Assembly (NCBI GenBank): GCA_027858865.1
Contig: JAQIBW010000223.1
Coordinates: 1 to 10,743 of the forward strand
Direction of reading: 5' to 3'
DNA: 10,743 bases
Origin: Sulfurimonas sp.
GTDB taxonomy: Bacteria; Campylobacterota; Campylobacteria; Campylobacterales; Sulfurimonadaceae
How positions within the stretch are numbered: position 1 is the first letter of the stretch; each line of letters begins with the position of its first letter. The position numbers and the translations under genes are program-made. Below the pieces are notes generated by a model. It was not told the origin of the DNA, searched no databases, and was given only the letters and a program-made list of their open reading frames with translations. This document shows positions 6,324 through 10,743 of this stretch, piece by piece.

Positions 6324-7514
6324 TTATTTAAGTTGTAGATTTTTAAATGTTATTAAACTCTTTTTAGACCAAATAGCCTCTTTAAGATCTAAGATAGACC
6401 TTACTTCCTCGTTGACTAAACGATAATAAACTTTCACATTAACACTAGTAGCACCGGCTACATTTTTAACTTTTAATACTTTTTTACCAAAAGCAGGAAT
6501 GCTCATATCTTGGGAGGCTTCTATTGCCAAGTGAGGAATTGTTGCTTTTGCCCTTCTTCTTTTATAATGTCTAGTCAAAGAGATAGACTTGCTATCTATC
6601 TCTTTATTATCCTTTTTGTAAGAAATATCTACAATCAACTCTCTTGAGCCAAAACCACTAGGAATATTATGTGGTTGTGGATTTTTAAGTACTACAATGA
6701 TATCACTATCTTTTTGCCAAATACTAAGAGCTAAAACATCTCTCCATATATCAGATACATGTGCACCAGGGAATGTGTGTGTTCTGATATCTCTCTTTTT
6801 TGCTTTACCATCATTGAGTCTTAGAGTAGCAGCTACACCTGAGACTTTAGACCCCATATGACAATCAACGCAGCCTTTGTCACTTTTTTTATATTCACTT
6901 TGCATATCTGTAAATACTAATCCTTTTACAGATTTATCATTAGCGTGACATACAAAACATAATTGATCGGATTTTTTATCCATAAAGTCACGGTACTCAG
7001 TCTTATGATAGGGTGATGCAGCATCACTAAACGGTCCAACCATAGTTCCGGACTTTGTCCAAGAAACACGATTCATACCTCTGTGGGAGCTATCTCTACC
7101 CTCATATATCTTATCTATGTTATGACATACTACACAGTTGATACCCTCACTTATAGCACTATTATGGGTTGCTTTATTTACTTTTGAGCCTTTATCCAAC
7201 TTCATCAAGACTTTAATTTCATAACTAAGGTCTGTGCTTGTTACGGAGATTCTTGGATTATGACAGGTTGCACACTCTACTTTTACACTGTTTAAACTTT
7301 TTCTAGTTTTTCTGGCAACATATTTTAATGTCGCTCTAAAGTATTCATCTTTTAAATAATGACTTTTTGAGTGCCAAGATTCTTCCCAGTCTTTTACGAT
7401 TTGTAAATGACAAGATTTGCATTTTTGTGATGTTTGATACTCTTCTGAGACTTCTACTACTTTTGCGGCACTTAAGGCTATTACTATTGTAACAATAATT
7501 AAAAAAAATCTCAT
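6324..7514 (-). CDS. Pentahaem cytochrome c, c554-like family
   Basis: The 396-residue protein begins with a Sec signal peptide (about 1-17, VIALSA) and carries five CxxCH haem sites: CKSCH 32-36, CATCH 81-85, CVVCH 127-131, CFVCH 186-190 and CVDCH 215-219. All lie in the first 220 residues. WHSKSH (47-52), PYHKTEYRDF (168-177) and further His at 144, 246 and 252 are candidate distal ligands. The last 170 residues have no haem site, read as a beta-sandwich-like domain, and contain PQPHNIPSGFGSREL (279-293), a motif recurring in this family as I remember it. It is periplasmic and presumably an electron carrier or reductase subunit; the partner and substrate are not shown by the neighbours. Good Shine-Dalgarno (AGGAAGA). 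It follows argF on the same strand after a gap of 86-odd bases, enough for its own promoter. Confidence 0.9.
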   Translation of the reverse strand: MRFFLIIVTIVIALSAAKVVEVSEEYQTSQKCKSCHLQIVKDWEESWHSKSHYLKDEYFRATLKYVARKTRKSLNSVKVECATCHNPRISVTSTDLSYEIKVLMKLDKGSKVNKATHNSAISEGINCVVCHNIDKIYEGRDSSHRGMNRVSWTKSGTMVGPFSDAASPYHKTEYRDFMDKKSDQLCFVCHANDKSVKGLVFTDMQSEYKKSDKGCVDCHMGSKVSGVAATLRLNDGKAKKRDIRTHTFPGAHVSDIWRDVLALSIWQKDSDIIVVLKNPQPHNIPSGFGSRELIVDISYKKDNKEIDSKSISLTRHYKRRRAKATIPHLAIEASQDMSIPAFGKKVLKVKNVAGATSVNVKVYYRLVNEEVRSILDLKEAIWSKKSLITFKNLQLK

Positions 7515-7529
7515 TTTGTTTCTTCCTAT

Positions 7530-7562
7530 TTAGTATGTCTCATGAATATGGCAAAATACTAA
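7530..7562 (-). promoter_or_regulatory. Inverted repeat upstream of the cytochrome gene
   Basis: TTAGTAT (7530-7536) and ATACTAA (7556-7562) are perfect inverted half-sites separated by 19 bases, ending 16 bases before the cytochrome ATG. The arrangement could be an operator or a weak leader hairpin. Short AT-rich half-sites do arise by chance. Confidence 0.25.
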
Positions 7563-7600
7563 CAGAAAAAAGCTGAAAGTGGCATTATTGTGACAAAAAC

Positions 7601-8521
7601 TTACCTTTGTTTGTCTAACCAAACCATTAAACCCTTTTGAGCATGTAGTCTATTTTCTGCTTCATTAAAAACTATTTCTGAATGCTTTTCAAAAACTGCT
7701 TCACTAACTTCTAAACCTCTATAAGCTGGTAAACAGTGAAGAAATTTAGCATCTTTAGTAGCAAGCATCATCATCTTATCATCAACCATGAAGCCTTTGA
7801 AAATTTCGATTCTCTCTTCTTTTTCTTCTTCTTGTCCCATTGAAGTCCATGTATCGGTTGTTACAACAGTAGCACCTTTAACGGCTTCATTTGGATCATT
7901 CATAGTCTTGATTACAGCTCCACTCTCTTTAGCCAATAAAAGTGTCTCTTTTAAAATCTGTTCATCAACTTCATAACCTATTGGCGTAGCGATGCGAAGC
8001 TCAAATCCAAGTTTAGCCGCAAGCATCATCCATGAGTGAGTCATATTATTTCCATCGCCAATATATGCACATACGATATTTTCATTTGCACTATGTTCTA
8101 CTAAAGTCATATAGTCAGCTAAAAGTTGTACAGGGTGATACGAATCTGTTAAACCGTTTATTACGGGTACTTTTGAGTAAGATGCAAACTCTTCTATCAT
8201 AGAGTGCTCAAACGTTCTAATCATTACCATATCACACATACTAGATATAACTCTAGCTGTATCTTTTACAGGTTCACCACGACCTAAGTGTATGTCACGG
8301 TTAGATAAAAACAGAGCATGACCACCAAGTTGAAACATACCAGTCTCAAAACTTACTCTTGTTCTAGTTGAACTCTTCTCAAAAATCATACCAAGAGTTT
8401 GGTTTTGTAGCTCTTTTTTGTATATCTTAGATTTTAGATTTTTTTTGATTTCTAAACCAACATCTATAATCTCTAATATCTCTTCTTTTGTAAAATCTTT
8501 TAGCGTTAAAAAATGTCTCAA
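7601..8521 (-). CDS. argF: Ornithine carbamoyltransferase
   Basis: The enzyme makes citrulline from ornithine and carbamoyl phosphate in arginine synthesis. Carbamoyl-phosphate motif STRTR, HPVQ, the ornithine-loop DTWTSMGQE and HCLP are all present, at residues 51-55, 129-132, 223-231 and 262-265 of the 306-residue form. Start choice: the longest frame opens at a TTG at 8533 with no ribosome site. The next in-frame TTG at 8521 is preceded by GGGGA at a 5-base spacing and gives MRHFLTLKDFTKEE, the usual family N-terminus, so I prefer 8521. It lies 32 bases after hemB on the same strand, probably in one transcript, with no separate promoter visible. The acidic EEEKEE run just after SMGQ is seen in relatives. 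Confidence 0.95.
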   Translation of the reverse strand: MRHFLTLKDFTKEEILEIIDVGLEIKKNLKSKIYKKELQNQTLGMIFEKSSTRTRVSFETGMFQLGGHALFLSNRDIHLGRGEPVKDTARVISSMCDMVMIRTFEHSMIEEFASYSKVPVINGLTDSYHPVQLLADYMTLVEHSANENIVCAYIGDGNNMTHSWMMLAAKLGFELRIATPIGYEVDEQILKETLLLAKESGAVIKTMNDPNEAVKGATVVTTDTWTSMGQEEEKEERIEIFKGFMVDDKMMMLATKDAKFLHCLPAYRGLEVSEAVFEKHSEIVFNEAENRLHAQKGLMVWLDKQR

Positions 8522-8553
8522 AATTTTCCCCAATTTTTTATGTAATTGTTATT

Positions 8554-9528
8554 TTATGATAATTGTAGCATCTTTGCAACTTCTTTAGCATGATAAGAGA
8601 TAATAATATCAGCTCCCGCTCTTTTGAAACTAATCATTGTCTCCATTAGAACTCTGTCATAATCAATCAAATCATGCTTGCCTGCAAGCTTTAACATAGC
8701 ATATTCGCCACTTACATTGTAAACTGCCAATGGAAGTGAAGTATTATCTTTAATCTCACGAACTATGTCCAAATAAGCAAGAACAGGTTTTACCATTAAG
8801 ATATCTGCACCTTGCATCTCATCAGAAATAGATTCATTAATAGCTTCTCTTCTATTTGCAGGATCCATTTGATATGAAGAACGATCACCAAAGCTTGGAG
8901 TTGATTCTGCCACATCTCGGAATGGTCCGTAATATCCAGATGCGAACTTAGTTGAGTAGGCCATGATAGGAAGGTTCTCATAACCACCTGCATCTAGAGC
9001 ATCTCTTAAAGTCTCTATAATTCCATCCATCATACCAGAAGGGGCAATCATATCTGCACCAGCTTTTGCGTGAATAATAGCCTGCTGTGCAGAGATTTCA
9101 AGTGTTGCATCATTATTTACTGTCTCATTTACCTCATCAATAATTCCACAATGACCATGATCTGTATACTCACAAAAACATAAGTCAGTTACAACAAACA
9201 TATCTGGATGCTCTTGTTTTATAGCGCGAATAGCAGATGCAATGATTCCATGTTCACAAAGTGAATCAGAACCTATCGAATCTTTTACATCTGGTATGCC
9301 AAAAAGGATGATAGAGTAAAGTCCAAGTTTCTTTAACTCCACACACTCTTTTAAAATTTCATCTAAACTCATTTGAAACACACCCGGCATAGAAGAGACT
9401 TCTGTTTTTATACCCTCTCCTGAGCGGACGAAAAGTGGGTAAATAAAATCATCAGTACTAACACTTGTTTCTCTTACTAATGAGCGGAGATGCTTATTTA
9501 AACGAGTTCTACGAAATCTTTGAAACAT
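8554..9528 (-). CDS. hemB: Delta-aminolevulinic acid dehydratase (porphobilinogen synthase)
   Basis: HemB condenses two 5-aminolevulinate molecules to porphobilinogen, the second common step of tetrapyrrole synthesis. The 324-residue product has the family length. The two active-site lysines are Lys194 (AYSTKFAS) and Lys247 (MVKPVLAYLD). Cys117, Cys119 and Cys127 in TDLCFCEYTDHGHC form the zinc-binding triad, so it is the zinc-dependent class and not the Asp-rich magnesium class. GPFRDVAEST and DRSSYQMDPANRREA are also typical. ATG start with AAAGG upstream. It leads into argF after 32 bases and is divergent from ribA across 72 bases. Confidence 0.97.
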   Translation of the reverse strand: MFQRFRRTRLNKHLRSLVRETSVSTDDFIYPLFVRSGEGIKTEVSSMPGVFQMSLDEILKECVELKKLGLYSIILFGIPDVKDSIGSDSLCEHGIIASAIRAIKQEHPDMFVVTDLCFCEYTDHGHCGIIDEVNETVNNDATLEISAQQAIIHAKAGADMIAPSGMMDGIIETLRDALDAGGYENLPIMAYSTKFASGYYGPFRDVAESTPSFGDRSSYQMDPANRREAINESISDEMQGADILMVKPVLAYLDIVREIKDNTSLPLAVYNVSGEYAMLKLAGKHDLIDYDRVLMETMISFKRAGADIIISYHAKEVAKMLQLS

Positions 9529-9545
9529 AATAAACCTTTTTTAGC

Positions 9546-9551
9546 TATAAT
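9546..9551 (+). promoter_or_regulatory. Candidate -10 box for ribA
   Basis: TATAAT lies 49 bases before the ribA start codon, giving a leader of roughly 40 bases in the AT-rich hemB/ribA divergent spacer. The spacer is too short for an FMN riboswitch, and none of its conserved G-rich elements are present. The hemB promoter must lie on the other strand of the same spacer, but no convincing box stands out. Confidence 0.4.
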
Positions 9552-9600
9552 TTTGAAAAATTTATTTTATCGTTTTAAAGTTTAAATTAGGGTTTATTAA

Positions 9601-10164
9601 TTGCATATAAAGATTTCAGAGGTAGCAAACTTACCATCAAGATTTGGTGACTTCAAAGTAAAAGCCTTTAAAGAGGGTCAAAAAGAGCATCTTGTTATAT
9701 ATACAGACAACTTGTCTGAAGTGCCAACTGTCCGTGTTCACTCAGAATGCTTAACAGGAGATGCTATAGGTAGCTTAAAGTGTGACTGTAGAGATCAACT
9801 TGAGTTTGCACTATCATTAGCTAGTAAAAATAACGGTATGGTTATCTATCTAAGACAAGAGGGACGAAACATTGGTCTTTTAAATAAGATAAATGCTTAT
9901 GCTCTACAGGACAAAGGGTTCAATACTATAGAAGCAAACCATCAACTAGGATTTCGTGCTGATGAGAGAACCTATGAAATGGTGACATATATACTTCATC
10001 ACTTTGGTATTAAAAAGATAAAACTACTTACAAATAATCCTGACAAAATAAACTCTATAAGCGACATAGAAATCGTAGAGAGAGTTCCTATCATCATGGC
10101 CTCAAATAAGCATAATGAAGCTTACTTAAATACCAAAAAAGATGAGATGGGTCACTTAATTTAG
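9601..10164 (+). CDS. ribA: GTP cyclohydrolase II
   Basis: RibA opens GTP to the first pyrimidine intermediate of riboflavin synthesis, releasing formate and pyrophosphate. The 187-residue stand-alone enzyme (E. coli RibA is 196) has the zinc cysteines Cys50, Cys61 and Cys63 in HSECLTGDAIGSLKCDCRDQL, the GTP-binding loop YLRQEGRNIGL (83-93), EANHQLGFRADER (111-123), LLTNNPDK (142-149) and the terminal MGHL. There is no DHBP synthase domain fused. The EGR-N-IG loop has Asn90 where E. coli has Gly. The start is TTG, with AGGG at 9589-9592, and it places the N-terminus where relatives begin. Its last nine bases overlap the end of the convergent exonuclease gene. Confidence 0.95.
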   Translation: MHIKISEVANLPSRFGDFKVKAFKEGQKEHLVIYTDNLSEVPTVRVHSECLTGDAIGSLKCDCRDQLEFALSLASKNNGMVIYLRQEGRNIGLLNKINAYALQDKGFNTIEANHQLGFRADERTYEMVTYILHHFGIKKIKLLTNNPDKINSISDIEIVERVPIIMASNKHNEAYLNTKKDEMGHLI

Positions 10165-10680
10165 TAATTGCATCTTATTTAATATATCCAAAGTCTTAGT
10201 CACGTCATAGATTGCACTATGATATTGTTCATTATCAAATTCAATATTATAATATGCACAAGTCTCAATAAGTTTTGGATTTTTTAAATTACCTCTAATA
10301 TTAGTAGCTTTTACAATTTTTTTATTCTCTTTCATTGTACAAAAATGATTTTCAAAAGATATTAGAGCTCCAATATGTCGTAATTCAAATGATATATTAT
10401 GAGCTACTAATGTTTTAGTATTTTTGCAAAACTCTTTAAAGTCTGTATCATCCTCAAAATACTCTTCATAATCTACATTTTTTCTTAATCTCTCAAGTCT
10501 ATCAGGAGAAAGTTTGTGTACTGCCAGTGCATAAGGATTCACTTCATATTCTGATAAATAGTAGCGATGAAAAGTTTCCATTACTTTATATTCACTCTCT
10601 ATAAGCTCAACACGAAAGGCAGCTACTTCAATTACATCATGAACATTCGCAGAGTTGGTTTCAAAGTCTAAGATAATCAA
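10156..10680 (-). CDS. DnaQ-like (DEDDh) 3'-5' exonuclease family protein
   Basis: The 174-residue single-domain protein has exonuclease motif I DFET (Asp5, Glu7), motif II LVAHNISFEL (91-100) and motif III YHSAIYDVTKT (153-163, with His154 and Asp159). Motif II normally reads HNxxFD; here the metal-binding Asp is replaced by Glu99 (codon GAA). It resembles the stand-alone RNase T/DnaQ-type exonucleases; substrate unknown. The start is TTG, supported by an excellent AAAGGAG (minus strand, 10686-10692) at 5-base spacing and by motif I beginning at residue 4. The start overlaps, as TTGA, the stop of a probable upstream frame, so it is likely second or later in an operon. It overlaps ribA tail to tail by nine bases. 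Confidence 0.85.
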   Translation of the reverse strand: MIILDFETNSANVHDVIEVAAFRVELIESEYKVMETFHRYYLSEYEVNPYALAVHKLSPDRLERLRKNVDYEEYFEDDTDFKEFCKNTKTLVAHNISFELRHIGALISFENHFCTMKENKKIVKATNIRGNLKNPKLIETCAYYNIEFDNEQYHSAIYDVTKTLDILNKMQLLN

Positions 10681-10743
10681 TTTCTCTCCTTTGTAGTATT
10701 AAGTAAAAACCATTTTTTATCATTAGTGGATACTTTTTCTTTC
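10677..10743 (-). CDS. Probable C-terminal end of an upstream gene (cut by right edge)
   Basis: On the minus strand a frame is open from the right edge for 21 codons, ending NTTKERN and then TGA. That TGA overlaps the exonuclease TTG by the 4-base TTGA arrangement common in coupled genes. The exonuclease ribosome site lies inside this frame, as it would in an operon. The piece is too short for identification, and a chance open frame of this length is quite possible. Confidence 0.4.
   Translation of the reverse strand, partial: KEKVSTNDKKWFLLNTTKERN

Noticed and set aside
9529..9600. FMN riboswitch before ribA
   Set aside because: The 72-base spacer is AT-rich, too short, and lacks the conserved G-rich elements of that riboswitch.

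Overview
The window looks like a chromosomal stretch of a Campylobacterota (epsilonproteobacterial) genome, most like Sulfurimonas or a close relative. The grounds are low-GC coding, tandem Lpp20-type lipoproteins (a family best known from Helicobacter), HemJ rather than HemG/HemY, a multihaem cytochrome c, and protein sequences that read like this phylum. The genus is an inference from remembered family sequences; no search was run. Coding is dense, with ten complete genes, one gene cut by the left edge and probably one cut by the right edge. I see no tRNA, rRNA, CRISPR array or intact transposase.

Layout. Positions 1-2019 (+) hold three consecutive lipoprotein genes with Lpp20-like domains: a large one entering from the left, a 193-residue one with its own promoter, and a 133-residue one joined to it by a TAATG overlap. 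A terminator hairpin follows. Positions 2131-3624 (+) hold der, the double-GTPase ribosome assembly factor, with a long acidic linker. Positions 3625-3802 carry no gene but are dense in nested inverted repeats, including a pair of inverted 22-base hairpin units resembling a REP doublet. Positions 3803-4835 (-) are a two-gene unit: a PagL-like outer-membrane barrel followed by hemJ. A 24-base perfect palindrome bracketed by 13-base direct repeats separates it from hpf (4912-5241, -). hpf is divergent from trpS (5352-6311, +).

From 9528 down to 6324 the minus strand carries hemB, argF and a pentahaem cytochrome c. hemB is divergent from ribA (9601-10164, +). ribA overlaps, tail to tail, a DnaQ-like exonuclease (10156-10680, -), whose TTG start overlaps the stop of a probable gene running off the right edge.

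How the genes relate: hemB and hemJ are early and late steps of haem synthesis, and the multihaem cytochrome is a haem consumer. der, hpf and trpS belong to translation; argF and ribA to arginine and riboflavin synthesis. The lipoproteins and the PagL-like barrel belong to the envelope. Most of this is housekeeping. The parts most worth a second look are the structured spacer after der, the repeat-palindrome-repeat at 4858-4909, the lipoprotein trio, and an exonuclease with an altered metal-site residue. Four of the ten complete genes start with TTG, which matters for start calling.
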